Assembly: GCF_030811835.1 (NCBI RefSeq)
Contig: NZ_JAUSRO010000006.1
Span: 186,001-250,000 of the forward strand
Length of the DNA: 64,000 nucleotides
Reading direction: 5' to 3'
Source: Variovorax ginsengisoli
Lineage (GTDB): Bacteria; Pseudomonadota; Gammaproteobacteria; Burkholderiales; Burkholderiaceae_C
How positions within the stretch are numbered: position 1 is the stretch's first letter; every line of letters starts with the position of its first letter. Positions 52,910 to 62,297 of this stretch are shown piece by piece. The notes beneath the pieces are model-generated. The model was not told the origin of the DNA. It searched no databases and was given only the letters and a program-made list of their open reading frames with translations. Both the position numbers and the translations under genes were made by a program.

Positions 52910-54817
52910 ATGATCCAGATCACGCTCCCCGACAACTCGCAGCGCGAGTACCCCGGCCCGGTTTCGGTCGCTGATGTCGCCAGGTCCATCGGTCCCGGCC
53001 TCGCCAAGATGACGGTCGCCGGCAAGGTCGACGGCAAGCTCGTCGACGCCAGCGACATCATCGACCACGATGCGAAGTTGCAGATCATCACGCCCAAGGA
53101 CGATGAAGGCCTGGAAATCATCCGCCACTCCACGGCCCACCTGGTCGGCCATGCGGTCAAGCAGCTGTACCCGACGGCCAAGATGGTCATCGGGCCGGTG
53201 ATCGACGAAGGCTTCTACTACGACATCTCGTACGAGCGCCCCTTCACGCCCGAGGACATGGCGGCGATCGAGGAGCGCATGAAGGCCCTGATCGCGCAGG
53301 ACTATGACGTCGTCAAGAAAGTGACGCCCCGCGCCGAGGTGATCGAGGTCTTCAAGTCGCGTGGTGAGGACTACAAGTTGCGCCTGGTCGAGGACATGCC
53401 CGATGAAACGGCCATGGGCCTGTACTACCACCAGGAATACGTCGACATGTGCCGCGGTCCGCACGTGCCGAACACGCGTTTCCTGAAGGTCTTCAAGCTC
53501 ACGAAGCTTGCCGGTGCCTACTGGCGCGGCGACGCGAAGAACGAGCAACTGCAGCGCATCTACGGCACGGCCTGGGCCGACAAGAAGCAGCTCGAGCAGT
53601 ACATCCAGCGCATCGAGGAAGCCGAAAAGCGCGACCACCGCAAGCTGGGTAAGGAACTCGACCTGTTCCACATCGACGAAGTCGCGCCCGGCGTGGTGTT
53701 CTGGCATCCAAAGGGCTGGGCCATGTGGCAGCAGGTCGAGCAGTACATGCGCAAGGTGTACCGCGACACCGACTACCAGGAAGTCAAGGGACCGCAGATC
53801 CTGGACAAAAGCCTGTGGGAGAAAACGGGCCACTGGCAGAACTACCGTGACAACATGTTCACGACGGAGTCGGAAAAGCGCGAGTACGCCCTCAAGCCGA
53901 TGAACTGCCCGGGCCACGTGCTCATCTTCAAGAGCGACCTGCGCAGCTATCGCGACCTGCCGATCCGTTATGGCGAGTTCGGCCAGTGCCACCGCAACGA
54001 GCCCTCGGGCGCGCTGCACGGCATCATGCGCGTGCGCGGCTTTACGCAGGACGACGGCCATGTGTTCTGCACGGAAGACCACATCCTGGACGAATGCGTG
54101 GCCTACACGGCCAAGCTGCAGAAGGTGTACGCCGACTTCGGCTTCACGGACATCCTCTACAAGGTTGCCACGCGGCCGGACAACCGCGTGGGTTCCGATG
54201 AGCTCTGGGACAAGGCGGAGTTCGCCTGCATGGAGGCTTTGCGCCGCTCGGGCGTCGAATTCATCGTCTCGCCGGGCGACGGCGCTTTCTACGGTCCGAA
54301 AATCGAATACACGTTGCGCGACGCGATCGGGCGCCACTGGCAGTGCGGCACGATGCAGGTCGACTTCAACACGGCCGAGCGCCTGGGCGCCGAGTACGTG
54401 ACGGAAAGCAGCGGTCGCGCGCACCCCGTGATGCTGCACCGCGCGATCGTCGGCAGCCTGGAGCGTTTCATCGGCATGCTGATCGAACATCACGCCGGCG
54501 CGATGCCTGCTTGGCTCGCACCAGTCCAAGTTTCGGTGCTCAATATCAGCGAGGGACAGTCCGACTATGCGGCCTCAGTTGCTAAAACGCTGCAGGATCA
54601 AGGGCTTAGGGTTCAGCTCGATCTGCACAACGAGAAGATAACGTATAAAATACGCAAGCATTCGTTGCAAAAGCTTCCTTACATCCTTGTCGTGGGCGAC
54701 AAGGAAAAGGAAGCAGGTGCCGTCGCAGTGCGCGCCCGGGGCAATGTTGACCTCGGTGCCATGTCTCTTGAAGCGTTCTCCCAAAAGATCGCCGAAGACA
54801 TCCAACACAAGCGCTGA
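52910..54817 (+). CDS. thrS: Threonyl-tRNA synthetase
   Basis: A 635-residue class II synthetase that charges tRNA-Thr. It has the N-terminal TGS domain ([34 protein letters not shown]), the editing domain with [16 protein letters not shown] and [13 protein letters not shown] (zinc/editing residues), the catalytic core with class II motifs ([46 protein letters not shown], and [22 protein letters not shown]) and an anticodon-binding domain. The ATG at 52910 is preferred to the in-frame 52886, which lies inside the attenuator T run. It begins the thrS-infC-rpmI-rplT-pheST-ihfA run. Confidence 0.97.
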   Translation: MIQITLPDNSQREYPGPVSVADVARSIGPGLAKMTVAGKVDGKLVDASDIIDHDAKLQIITPKDDEGLEIIRHSTAHLVGHAVKQLYPTAKMVIGPVIDEGFYYDISYERPFTPEDMAAIEERMKALIAQDYDVVKKVTPRAEVIEVFKSRGEDYKLRLVEDMPDETAMGLYYHQEYVDMCRGPHVPNTRFLKVFKLTKLAGAYWRGDAKNEQLQRIYGTAWADKKQLEQYIQRIEEAEKRDHRKLGKELDLFHIDEVAPGVVFWHPKGWAMWQQVEQYMRKVYRDTDYQEVKGPQILDKSLWEKTGHWQNYRDNMFTTESEKREYALKPMNCPGHVLIFKSDLRSYRDLPIRYGEFGQCHRNEPSGALHGIMRVRGFTQDDGHVFCTEDHILDECVAYTAKLQKVYADFGFTDILYKVATRPDNRVGSDELWDKAEFACMEALRRSGVEFIVSPGDGAFYGPKIEYTLRDAIGRHWQCGTMQVDFNTAERLGAEYVTESSGRAHPVMLHRAIVGSLERFIGMLIEHHAGAMPAWLAPVQVSVLNISEGQSDYAASVAKTLQDQGLRVQLDLHNEKITYKIRKHSLQKLPYILVVGDKEKEAGAVAVRARGNVDLGAMSLEAFSQKIAEDIQHKR

Positions 54818-54862
54818 TTGTTTATCCAGAAGCTGCTTGTGGGCGCACGCTCTACGGTGTTA

Positions 54863-54879
54863 GCTACAATTTTTGTAGC
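54863..54879 (+). promoter_or_regulatory. Hairpin and possible -10 element before infC
   Basis: GCTACAA-TTT-TTGTAGC forms a perfect seven-base stem at 54863-54879 and includes TACAAT (54865-54870), which could be a -10 hexamer for an internal infC promoter. A terminator is unlikely because no T run follows. Confidence 0.35.
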
Positions 54880-54902
54880 AAATTGATTGAAGGACCCTGA
54901 CC

Positions 54903-55505
54903 ATCGCTACTGCATTTCGCGACCGCCGCCACCGCGAGGAACGCCAACACCGCCTGAACCGGGAAATCATGGCCCCGGAAGTTCGCCTGATCGGGCCCGA
55001 GAACGAGCCATTGGGTGTTGTGAGCATCACCGAGGCTTTGCGCCTGGCCGGTGAGCAGGACGTCGATCTGGTGGAAGTCGTTGCGGCTGCCAATCCACCC
55101 GTCTGCCGACTGATCGAGTACGGAAAGTTCAAGTACCACGAGCAGAAGAAGGCCGCCGAGGCGAAGTCCAAGCAGAAGGTCATCGAGGTCAAGGAAATCA
55201 AGTTCCGGCCCGGTACCGACGACGGCGACTACAACATCAAGATGCGCAATATCAAGCGTTTTCTTGAAGACGGCGATAAGTGCAAGATCACGCTGCGGTT
55301 CCGCGGTCGGGAAATCACGCACCAGGAGTTGGGTTTGGCCTTGCTGCAACGCATTCGCGATGAGCTGGGCGACCTGATCATGGTCGAGCAGTTTCCGAAA
55401 CTGGAAGGCCGTCAGATGATCATGATGATCGCGCCGGGCCGCAAGAAGGCCGGCGGTGCTGCAAAGCCCGCTGCAGAAGCCGCTTCGGCGCCTGCAACGG
55501 CCTGA
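54903..55505 (+). CDS. infC: Translation initiation factor IF-3 (AUC start)
   Basis: A 200-residue IF-3, with N-domain [39 protein letters not shown] and C-domain [50 protein letters not shown]. Homology extends 22 codons upstream of the first ATG (54969), to an ATC at 54903 preceded by AAGGA at good spacing; an in-frame stop lies at 54888-54890. A non-canonical start is a known feature of infC (AUU in E. coli) that enables autoregulation by start-codon discrimination. CTG at 54897 is the only other candidate. A basic Ala-rich tail follows the C-domain. Confidence 0.93.
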   Translation: MATAFRDRRHREERQHRLNREIMAPEVRLIGPENEPLGVVSITEALRLAGEQDVDLVEVVAAANPPVCRLIEYGKFKYHEQKKAAEAKSKQKVIEVKEIKFRPGTDDGDYNIKMRNIKRFLEDGDKCKITLRFRGREITHQELGLALLQRIRDELGDLIMVEQFPKLEGRQMIMMIAPGRKKAGGAAKPAAEAASAPATA

Positions 55506-55647
55506 TCCAGCTGGGTTTGTCGAAGGGATTTCGGTGCTGCCGGGGCCGCAAGGCCAGGGCAGCGCTGCGATGAAGAAGTGTCTCGGGGCCAACAAGTCCG
55601 TGGAGTATCCGCGGCGCCTCACGAGCACAAATTAAAGGAGCATGAAC

Positions 55648-55851
55648 ATGCCCAAAATGAAGACCAAGAGCAGCGCGAAAAAACGTTTCCGCGTTCGTCC
55701 AGGTGGCACCGTCAAGCGCGGTCAAGCCTTCAAGCGTCACATCTTGACGAAGAAGACCACCAAGAACAAGCGCCATCTGCGCGGTGCAGTCGCGGTCCAC
55801 GAAACCAACATGGTTTCGATGGCTGCCATGCTGCCCGGTCGTGGCATTTAA
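55648..55851 (+). CDS. rpmI: 50S ribosomal protein L35
   Basis: A 67-residue basic protein ([46 protein letters not shown]) typical of L35. The ATG at 55648 is chosen over 55642 because AAAGGAG ends at 55640, leaving seven bases. The 140 bases between infC and rpmI hold no recognised gene; a binding site for L20 could exist there but no clear motif is visible to me. Confidence 0.95.
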   Translation: MPKMKTKSSAKKRFRVRPGGTVKRGQAFKRHILTKKTTKNKRHLRGAVAVHETNMVSMAAMLPGRGI

Positions 55852-55875
55852 TCAAGACGAACAAGGAGTACTCAC

Positions 55876-56235
55876 ATGCCTCGCGTCAAACGTGGTGTAA
55901 CGGCTCGCGCCCGCCACAAGAAAGTTCTCGCCCTTGCAAAGGGTTTCCGCGGTCGTCGCGGCAATGTCTTCCGCGTCGCCAAACAGGCGGTGATGAAGGC
56001 GGGCCAATACGCCTACCGTGACCGCCGCACGAAGAAGCGTGTTTTCCGTCAATTGTGGATCGCGCGTATCAACGCCGCCTCGCGTGAACTGGGCATGACC
56101 TATAGCCAGTTCGCCAACGGCATCCGCAAGGCCGGTATCGAGATCGACCGCAAGGTCCTGGCCGATATCGCCGTGCACGACAAGGCCGCTTTTGCCGGCA
56201 TCGTGGAGCAGGTCCGGGCCAAGCTGGCCGCTTGA
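55876..56235 (+). CDS. rplT: 50S ribosomal protein L20
   Basis: A 119-residue L20 ([79 protein letters not shown]). It binds 23S rRNA early in assembly and in other bacteria represses its own operon. An AAGGAG site precedes the ATG. Confidence 0.97.
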   Translation: MPRVKRGVTARARHKKVLALAKGFRGRRGNVFRVAKQAVMKAGQYAYRDRRTKKRVFRQLWIARINAASRELGMTYSQFANGIRKAGIEIDRKVLADIAVHDKAAFAGIVEQVRAKLAA

Positions 56236-56287
56236 TCCTGCACAGCAGGCCGCTGTCCTCGTGATGGCGGCTTGCGCCCACGGTATG

Positions 56288-56321
56288 AGGGCTGGCGCTT
56301 GAAAGAGCCCAGCCCTTTTTT
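56288..56321 (+). terminator. Terminator or attenuator between rplT and pheS
   Basis: AGGGCTGG (56288-56295) pairs with CCAGCCCT (56309-56316) and is followed by six T. In E. coli the same position carries the pheM leader and attenuator. Here a 12-codon frame overlaps it (56264-56302, [12 protein letters not shown]), but it contains no phenylalanine codon, so phenylalanine-specific attenuation is not supported. It may reduce read-through from the ribosomal genes into pheST. Confidence 0.7.
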
Positions 56322-56360
56322 CATGGCCCGCGCCATTCCCCTTTTTCTCCGAAGCATTTC

Positions 56361-57437
56361 ATGAACGAGTTGGACACCCTGGTCGACAACGCACGCGCCG
56401 CATTCGCGCAAGCCAAGGCCCCGGCCGATCTCGAGAACGCGAAGGCGCAGTTCCTCGGGAAATCCGGGCGCATCACCGAACTCATGAAGGGCATGGCGCA
56501 GCTCGCGGTCGAGGAAAAGAAATCCCGCGGCGCCGCCATCAACGTGGCCAAGCAGGCCATTGAAGCCGCCTTGACCGACCGCCGCCAGCAGCTCGCCGAC
56601 GAGGAACTCGCCGTTCAGCTGCGCGCCGAGTCGCTCGACGTCACGCTGCCGGGTCGCAAGCATGTCGGCGGCGGTCTGCACCCGGTCAGCCGAACGCTCG
56701 AACGCATCGAAGCGATCTTCTCCAGCATGGGTTTCGATGTGGCCGACGGCCCCGAAATCGAAAGCGACTGGCACAGCTTCACCTCGCTGAACAACCCGCC
56801 GAACCATCCGGCGCGTTCGATGCAGGACACCTTCTACGTCGACATCGATGGCGATGACGGCGTGCCCTACAACCTGCGTCCGCACACCAGCCCGATGCAG
56901 GTTCGCTATGCGCATCAACACATCAAGAAGCATGCGGCCGCCTTCGAAGCTGCTGCGGCCGACACGACCGGCACGGTCAAGGCGCCCGAGATCCGCGTGA
57001 TCGCGCCCGGCCGTACCTACCGCGTCGACAGCGATGCCACGCACTCGCCGATGTTCCATCAGTGCGAAGGCCTGTGGCTGGGCGAGAACGTGAGCTTCAA
57101 GGACCTGAAGGTCGTGTTCACCGACTTCTGCCGCACCTTCTTCGAGAGCGACGATCTGGTGCTGCGCTTTCGCCCCAGCTTCTTTCCCTTCACCGAACCG
57201 AGCGCCGAGATCGACATCCAGTTCCAGAGCGGCCCCTTGGCCGGCCGCTGGCTCGAGGTCGCGGGTTCGGGCCAGGTGCATCCGAACGTGGTGCGCAACA
57301 TGGGCCTGGACCCCGAGCGCTACATCGGCTTTGCCTTCGGCATGGGCCCCGACCGGCTCACGATGCTGCGCTACGGCGTGAACGACCTGCGCCTGTTCTT
57401 CGACGGCGACCTGCGCTTCCTGTCGCAGTTCCAGTGA
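56361..57437 (+). CDS. pheS: Phenylalanyl-tRNA synthetase alpha subunit
   Basis: A 358-residue class II catalytic subunit. The N-terminal coiled coil ([44 protein letters not shown]) is followed by the catalytic domain with [77 protein letters not shown] and [29 protein letters not shown]. It pairs with PheT as an alpha2-beta2 enzyme. Confidence 0.97.
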   Translation: MNELDTLVDNARAAFAQAKAPADLENAKAQFLGKSGRITELMKGMAQLAVEEKKSRGAAINVAKQAIEAALTDRRQQLADEELAVQLRAESLDVTLPGRKHVGGGLHPVSRTLERIEAIFSSMGFDVADGPEIESDWHSFTSLNNPPNHPARSMQDTFYVDIDGDDGVPYNLRPHTSPMQVRYAHQHIKKHAAAFEAAAADTTGTVKAPEIRVIAPGRTYRVDSDATHSPMFHQCEGLWLGENVSFKDLKVVFTDFCRTFFESDDLVLRFRPSFFPFTEPSAEIDIQFQSGPLAGRWLEVAGSGQVHPNVVRNMGLDPERYIGFAFGMGPDRLTMLRYGVNDLRLFFDGDLRFLSQFQ

Positions 57438-57466
57438 CCCTTCCACAGATCTAACGAGAACAGAAG

Positions 57467-59905
57467 ATGCAATTCCCCGAGTCCTGGTTGCGCGAGTTCT
57501 GCAACCCGCCGCTGTCCAGCGCCGAACTGGCCGAAACGCTCACGATGGGTGGTTTTGAAGTCGAAGAGCGCCGTCCGGTGGCTCCGCCCTTCAGCAAGAT
57601 CGTCGTCGGCGAAATCAAGCAAGCCGAGCAGCACCCGAATGCCGATCGCCTGCGCGTGTGCCAGGTTGACGTGGGGCAGGGCGCACTGCTCAACATCGTG
57701 TGCGGCGCACCCAATGCGCGGGTGGGCATCAAGGTGCCCTGTGCGCTGGTCGGCGCCGAACTGCCACCGGGCGATGACGGCAAGCCGTTCCTGATCAAGA
57801 TCGGCAAACTGCGCGGCGTCGAGAGCCAGGGCATGCTCTGCTCGGCGCGCGAGCTCAAGCTCAACGAAGACCACGCGGGCCTGCTGGAACTCGGCGCCGA
57901 TGCGCCAGTGGGCGCGAATGTGCGCGACGTGCTCAAGCTCGACGACGCGCTGCTGACGCTCAAGCTGACGCCCAACCTGGCCCACGGCCTGAGCGTCTAC
58001 GGCATCGCCCGCGAACTGGCTGCACTGACGGGTGCGTCGCTGAAGTCGCCTGCCATCGCCGCGGTGCCAGCGGCGCACACGGACACGCTGGAGGTGAAGG
58101 TCGAAGCGCCCGAACTCTGTGGCCGTTTCTCCGGCCGGATCGTCCGCAACGTCGACACGAAGGCGGTCACGCCGGCCTGGATGGTGGAGCGCCTGGCGCG
58201 CTGCGGCCAACGCAGCGTGTCGCCGCTGGTGGACATCTCGAATTACGTGATGTTCGAGTACGGCCAGCCGAGCCATATCTTCGACCTGGACAAGATCCAC
58301 GGCGGTCTCGTCGTGCGCTGGGGGCGTCCGGGCGAGCAGCTCAAGCTGCTCAACGGCAACACGGTGACGGTCGATGAAAAGGTCGGCGTGATCGCGGACG
58401 CGCGCGAGGTCGAATCGCTGGCCGGCATCATGGGCGGCGACGCCACGGCCGTGTCCGACGACACGACCCACATCTATGTGGAGGCTGCGTTCTGGTGGCC
58501 CGAAGCCATCCAGGGGCGTTCGCGCCGCTTCAACTTCTCGACCGATGCGGGCCATCGGTTCGAACGTGGGGTGGACCCCAGCCGCACGGTGGAGATCATC
58601 GAGCGCATCACGCAGCTCGTCATCGACATCTGCGGTGGCGAAGCCGGCCCGATCGATGACAAGACCTTGAGCCTGCCAGAGGCCAAACCGGTGACGCTGC
58701 GTGTCGCGCGTGCGGCCCGCGTGATCGGCATGCCGGTCACGCAGGCGCAATGCGTCGACGCGCTGCGACGCCTCGGCCTGCCGATCGAGGAGGGCGAAGG
58801 CACCATCGTCGTGACGCCTGCGCCGCATCGCTTCGACCTGTTGATCGAGGAAGACCTGATCGAAGAAGTCGCGCGCCTGATCGGCTACAACAACCTGCCG
58901 ACCACGCCGCCGCTCGCTCCGATCACAGCGCGCGTGCGTCCGGAGGCGCAGCGCAGCCGCTTCGCAGTGCGTCACCGCGTGGCGTCACTGGGCTATCAGG
59001 AAACCATCAACTTCAGCTTCGTCGAGGCGCACTGGGAACAGGACCTCGCGGGCAATGCCAATCCGGTGAAGCTGCTGAACCCGATCGCCAGCCAGATGAG
59101 CGTGATGCGCTCGTCGCTGATCGGCTCGCTGCTGCAGGTCCTGAAGTTCAACCTCGACCGCAAGGCGCCGCGCGTGCGCGTGTTCGAACTGGGCCGCGTG
59201 TTCCTGCGGGATGACCGCGTCGTCACGACCGACAGCACCGTCAAGGGCATCCACCAGCCGATGCGTGTGGCCGGCCTGGCCTGGGGTGATGCCCAGGATG
59301 CACGCTGGGACGGCAAGGCGCAGCGCGTCGATTTCTTCGACGTGAAGGGCGATGTGCAGGCATTGCTCGCACCGCTGGTCGCCACGTTCGAGCCCATCGA
59401 GCATCCCGCGCTGCATCCCGGGCGGGCGGCGCGTGTGCGCGTCGATGGCCTCGATGTCGGCGTGATCGGCGAGTTGCATCCGCGCTGGCGCCAGAAGTGG
59501 GACTTCGCGCACGCGCCGGTGCTGTTCGAACTTGATCTTGACGCAGTGACAGCCCGCGCAGTGCCAGTGGCACGGCCGGTGCCTCGGCTGCAGGCGGTGG
59601 AGCGCGACATTGCGGTGGTCGTGCCCGAAGCCGTGACGCACGCTGCATTGATGCAGGCAATCCAGGGCGCAGCCACGCAGGACCTGTTGCGAGAAGCGGC
59701 GCTGTTCGACATCTATCGTCCGCAGGCCGCGCGCGACGGCAGCGCGGCGCCTGCGGGGGGGCTGGCAGCCGGTGAGAAGAGCATGGCCGTGCGCCTGAGC
59801 TTCCAGAGTGACAGCGGGCCGCTGACCGACGAACAGATCGACCCGGTCGTGCAGGCCATCATCGACCAACTCGGCGCCCGGCTCGGTGCGCGTCTCCGAG
59901 GATGA
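57467..59905 (+). CDS. pheT: Phenylalanyl-tRNA synthetase beta subunit
   Basis: An 812-residue subunit with an N-terminal tRNA-binding (EMAP-like) domain (FSKIVVGEIKQAEQHPNADRLRVCQVDVG), B3/B4 editing domain (CARSGRIV... ITPAWMVERLARCGQRSVSPLVDISNYVMFEYGQPSHIFDLDKI), B5, and a C-terminal ferredoxin-like anticodon-binding domain (RLQAVERDIAVVVPEAVTHAAL). It begins 30 bases after pheS and its stop overlaps the ihfA ATG. Confidence 0.97.
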   Translation: MQFPESWLREFCNPPLSSAELAETLTMGGFEVEERRPVAPPFSKIVVGEIKQAEQHPNADRLRVCQVDVGQGALLNIVCGAPNARVGIKVPCALVGAELPPGDDGKPFLIKIGKLRGVESQGMLCSARELKLNEDHAGLLELGADAPVGANVRDVLKLDDALLTLKLTPNLAHGLSVYGIARELAALTGASLKSPAIAAVPAAHTDTLEVKVEAPELCGRFSGRIVRNVDTKAVTPAWMVERLARCGQRSVSPLVDISNYVMFEYGQPSHIFDLDKIHGGLVVRWGRPGEQLKLLNGNTVTVDEKVGVIADAREVESLAGIMGGDATAVSDDTTHIYVEAAFWWPEAIQGRSRRFNFSTDAGHRFERGVDPSRTVEIIERITQLVIDICGGEAGPIDDKTLSLPEAKPVTLRVARAARVIGMPVTQAQCVDALRRLGLPIEEGEGTIVVTPAPHRFDLLIEEDLIEEVARLIGYNNLPTTPPLAPITARVRPEAQRSRFAVRHRVASLGYQETINFSFVEAHWEQDLAGNANPVKLLNPIASQMSVMRSSLIGSLLQVLKFNLDRKAPRVRVFELGRVFLRDDRVVTTDSTVKGIHQPMRVAGLAWGDAQDARWDGKAQRVDFFDVKGDVQALLAPLVATFEPIEHPALHPGRAARVRVDGLDVGVIGELHPRWRQKWDFAHAPVLFELDLDAVTARAVPVARPVPRLQAVERDIAVVVPEAVTHAALMQAIQGAATQDLLREAALFDIYRPQAARDGSAAPAGGLAAGEKSMAVRLSFQSDSGPLTDEQIDPVVQAIIDQLGARLGARLRG

Positions 59906-60273
59906 AAGTCATGGATTTCACGCTCGAAGCCCTGGAAACGCCAGCACTCACCAAGGCGCACCTGGCCGAACTGCTGTTCGAGCAGATCGGCCTGAACAAG
60001 CGCGAATCGAAGGACATGGTCGAAGCCTTCTTCGATCTGGTTTCCAGCAGCCTGATCGAAGGCAACGACGTCAAGATCTCCGGCTTCGGGAATTTCCAGA
60101 TCCGGGTCAAGGCGCCGCGGCCTGGCCGCAATCCGCGCACGGGCGAAGCCATTCCGATCGGCGCGCGTCGGGTTGCAACCTTCCATGCGAGTGCCAAGCT
60201 CAAGGACCAGATTCAGGGAAATGTCACGGAAGATGGTGCTGGTGCGGTTGAGTGGACGGTCGGCGCACAGTAA
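59902..60273 (+). CDS. ihfA: Integration host factor alpha subunit
   Basis: A 123-residue IHF/HU protein that bends DNA at specific sites. The body ALTKAHLAELLFEQIGLNKRESKDMVEAFFDLVSSSLIEGNDVKISGFGNFQIRVKAPRPGRNPRTGEAIPIGARRVATFHASAKLKDQI is complete and includes the beta-arm PRPGRNPRTGE. The N-terminal and C-terminal extensions make it longer than E. coli IhfA (99 residues); a start at 59911 would shorten it by three. It overlaps pheT by ATGA. Confidence 0.95.
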   Translation: MKVMDFTLEALETPALTKAHLAELLFEQIGLNKRESKDMVEAFFDLVSSSLIEGNDVKISGFGNFQIRVKAPRPGRNPRTGEAIPIGARRVATFHASAKLKDQIQGNVTEDGAGAVEWTVGAQ

Positions 60274-60337
60274 CATTTTGTCGAGGGCGCAGGTGTGGGG
60301 TAACCTATGAGGTTTCGCTCGCACTGGCCTGATTTCA

Positions 60338-60814
60338 ATGGAGAAAACACTCCCCCCGATTCCCGTTAAACGCTACTTCACCATCGGTGAGGTGGGCGAA
60401 CTCTGTGGAGTCAAGCCGCACGTGCTTCGCTACTGGGAGCAGGAATTCACGCAGCTGCGCCCGATGAAGCGACGCGGCAATCGCCGCTATTACCAGCACC
60501 ACGAGGTGCTGATGATCCGCCGAATTCGTGACCTGCTTTACGACCAGGGTTTCACCATCAGCGGTGCACGCAACAAGCTGCAGGAACTGGCTCAAAGCGA
60601 GCGCGAGCGACGCAGGCTCGGTGAGCCGGTGTCAGAGGATTCTGCGGTCGAGAACGTCGAATCAGCGGAACTGGCGCCCGAAGACTTCGAGGCCGCAGTC
60701 GAGGAAGAGCTCAAGGCCCAGCCCGACGCGCCTCCACCTTTCGAAGCCTCGAACGTCATCCAGATTCGTCGCGAACTGTTAGAAATACGTGAGCTGCTGG
60801 AGTCGGGTTACTGA
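60338..60814 (+). CDS. MerR family transcriptional regulator
   Basis: A 158-residue protein with a MerR-type winged helix (RYFTIGEVGELCGVKPHVLRYWEQEFTQLRPMKRRGNRRYYQHHEVLMIRRIRDLLYDQGFTISGARNKLQEL) at residues 13-85. A short acidic C-terminal region without metal-binding cysteines follows. It occupies the position after ihfA typical of beta- and gammaproteobacteria; its targets are not known. Confidence 0.93.
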   Translation: MEKTLPPIPVKRYFTIGEVGELCGVKPHVLRYWEQEFTQLRPMKRRGNRRYYQHHEVLMIRRIRDLLYDQGFTISGARNKLQELAQSERERRRLGEPVSEDSAVENVESAELAPEDFEAAVEEELKAQPDAPPPFEASNVIQIRRELLEIRELLESGY

Positions 60815-60825
60815 AAGAGTCAGGG

Positions 60826-60831
60826 TATAAT
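60826..60831 (+). promoter_or_regulatory. -10 element of tRNA-Pro
   Basis: A consensus TATAAT lies nine bases before the tRNA 5' end. No good -35 is visible at 17 bases. Confidence 0.6.
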
Positions 60832-60840
60832 TTGAGGCTT

Positions 60841-60917
60841 CGGTGTGTGGCGCAGCCTGGTAGCGCACTTGCATGGGGTGCAAGGGGTCGAAGGTTCGAA
60901 TCCTTTCACACCGACCA
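60841..60917 (+). tRNA. tRNA-Pro (GGG)
   Basis: A 77-nucleotide tRNA including an encoded CCA. The acceptor stem pairs CGGTGTG with CACACCG, the anticodon stem CTTGC/GCAAG encloses ATGGGGT, giving anticodon GGG, and the T arm contains GGTTCGAATC. It lies after the merR gene, a common proteobacterial context, and is followed within about 130 bases by an integrase fragment. Confidence 0.95.
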
Positions 60918-60928
60918 ATAAAACGTCC

Positions 60929-60964
60929 AAGGGCGTCCGGAATCATCCACCGGACGCCCTTTTT
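60929..60964 (+). terminator. tRNA-Pro terminator
   Basis: AAGGGCGTCCGG (60929-60940) pairs perfectly with CCGGACGCCCTT (60950-60961), followed by a short T run. Confidence 0.9.
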
Positions 60965-61044
60965 CATTGGAGCGGCAGGTAGTCAACTACCAAGGTTGTC
61001 CAGGGCGGTCCGTTGACTGCCAGCCCCACACCCGGGAATATTCC

Positions 61045-61246
61045 GGGGAACCAACCTTGGGCAGCTATCCTGAGGTGACGCTCAAGGCCGTCCGGCTGGC
61101 CCGCGAGATCGCGCTGACGGTATCCATCTGGCGCAGGCGCGCAAGCTTGCCAAGTTCAAGCGGGCGGTGGCAGAGGGCGATACCTTCAAGGCGACGGCGC
61201 TGGAGTGGTACAGCCGTAACGAAGCGCGCTGGAGTAGCCACATAAA
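61045..61246 (+). pseudogene. Tyrosine-recombinase (phage/ICE integrase) N-terminal remnant
   Basis: The first frame encodes TLGSYPEVTLKAVRLAREI, the DUF4102-type arm-binding block of P4-family integrases (normally LG.YP..SL..AR). After a frameshift near 61112 the next frame reads GIHLAQARKLAKFKRAVAEGDTFKATALEWYSRNEARWS, the start of the core-binding SAM-like domain. The catalytic domain is absent. It sits downstream of tRNA-Pro, in the orientation and position of integrases that use tRNA genes as attachment sites, so it marks a former integration. Confidence 0.72.
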
Positions 61247-61274
61247 AAAGGCCAGCCAGTACGCGAAAGCCGCC

Positions 61275-62195
61275 TCATCGCGCGCTTGCAACCAGTGGTC
61301 GCAACCGTCGCTCCAGCCCACCGAAGATCGAAGCCACAGCAGCCTCCAGCACCGGCAGCATCGGATTCGCATCCACCTTGCGCCGCAGCAGCGCGAGCAC
61401 TTCGTTCGGCGCAGGACGTTGCAGACCCTTGAGCACGACACCCTCGATCGCGAGCAGTGACGTGGAGGCCGGCACCAGTGCAACGCCCAGCCCGGCACCG
61501 ACCAGTTCCAGCACACCGTGCACGGTGCTCGCCTCGTAGCGGATGCGCGGGCTGAAGCCGGCCTGGCTGCAGAGATGGATCGACTGGTCGAAGTAGGCCG
61601 GACCCCGATGCCGCGTGAAGGCCACGAAGCTGCTCTCGGCGAAGCGCTGGAGATCGACGGCACGCGCAGCGGGCGCGCCTTCCAACGGGAGCGCTAGGCA
61701 GAACGGGTCGGGCATCTGGTGCGCCACGACCAGGCGTGGATGCCGCGCTGGAACGCGCGCGATGCCGGCATCGATGTGGCCGGCCACCAGCGCATCGGCC
61801 TGTTCGGAACTGATCATCTCCCGGAGTTCGAGCTGCAAGCGAGGGCGCTTCTGGCGCAGCAGCCGCACCAGCGCCGGCAGCACCGTGCTGCTGGCCGAAG
61901 GCACGAAGCCGAGGCTGATCCCCCCACCGTCGCCTTCGCCAGCATCGCGCGCCACGTCGCCGAGCCGCGCGAACCGGTCGAGCAGAAAGCGCGCCTCGGG
62001 CAACAGCGCCTGGCCGGCGGCAGTGAGCTGCATGCCCTTGGGATGCCGCACGAACAGCGGCACGCCAAGTTCCTCCTCGAGCTGGCGGATCTGCGTCGAC
62101 AGGGGCGGCTGGGCGATGAAGAGCTTCTCCGCGGCGCGGCTCAGGTTGCCGGTCTCGGCGACCACGCGAAAGTACCTCAGGTGACGCAGCTCCAT
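61275..62195 (-). CDS. LysR family transcriptional regulator
   Basis: A 306-residue LysR protein of the CbbR/BenM-like branch. Its HTH (MELRHLRYFRVVAETGNLSRAAEKLFIAQPPLSTQIRQLEEELGVPLFVRHPKGMQLTAAG) is textbook for regulators of aromatic or organic acid catabolism. It is divergent from the Bug gene at 62298 and probably controls it. The ATG at 62195 is clear; upstream reading is not homologous. Confidence 0.93.
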   Translation of the reverse strand: MELRHLRYFRVVAETGNLSRAAEKLFIAQPPLSTQIRQLEEELGVPLFVRHPKGMQLTAAGQALLPEARFLLDRFARLGDVARDAGEGDGGGISLGFVPSASSTVLPALVRLLRQKRPRLQLELREMISSEQADALVAGHIDAGIARVPARHPRLVVAHQMPDPFCLALPLEGAPAARAVDLQRFAESSFVAFTRHRGPAYFDQSIHLCSQAGFSPRIRYEASTVHGVLELVGAGLGVALVPASTSLLAIEGVVLKGLQRPAPNEVLALLRRKVDANPMLPVLEAAVASIFGGLERRLRPLVASAR

Positions 62196-62202
62196 CGAAT
62201 CT

Positions 62203-62221
62203 CCATATCTCGTGAGTATGG
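62203..62221. promoter_or_regulatory. LysR-type box in divergent region
   Basis: CCATA-N9-TATGG contains T-N11-A with inverted ATA/TAT arms, seven bases from the LysR start and about 77 bases upstream of the Bug gene start. Confidence 0.45.
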
Positions 62222-62297
62222 GAAATATACAAAATCGATCTTTGAAGTATCCGGGGATCTTTCCAACAATGCGTTCTCCAAATACAAGGAGACAACG

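Noticed and set aside
54897-54899. CTG as the infC start
   Set aside because: It lies too close to the AAGGA site and two codons before conserved sequence; ATC at 54903 has better spacing and precedent in infC.
56264-56302. Possible pheM-like leader peptide before pheS
   Set aside because: The 12-codon frame ([12 protein letters not shown]) has no phenylalanine codon, so the hairpin is recorded only as a terminator or general attenuator.
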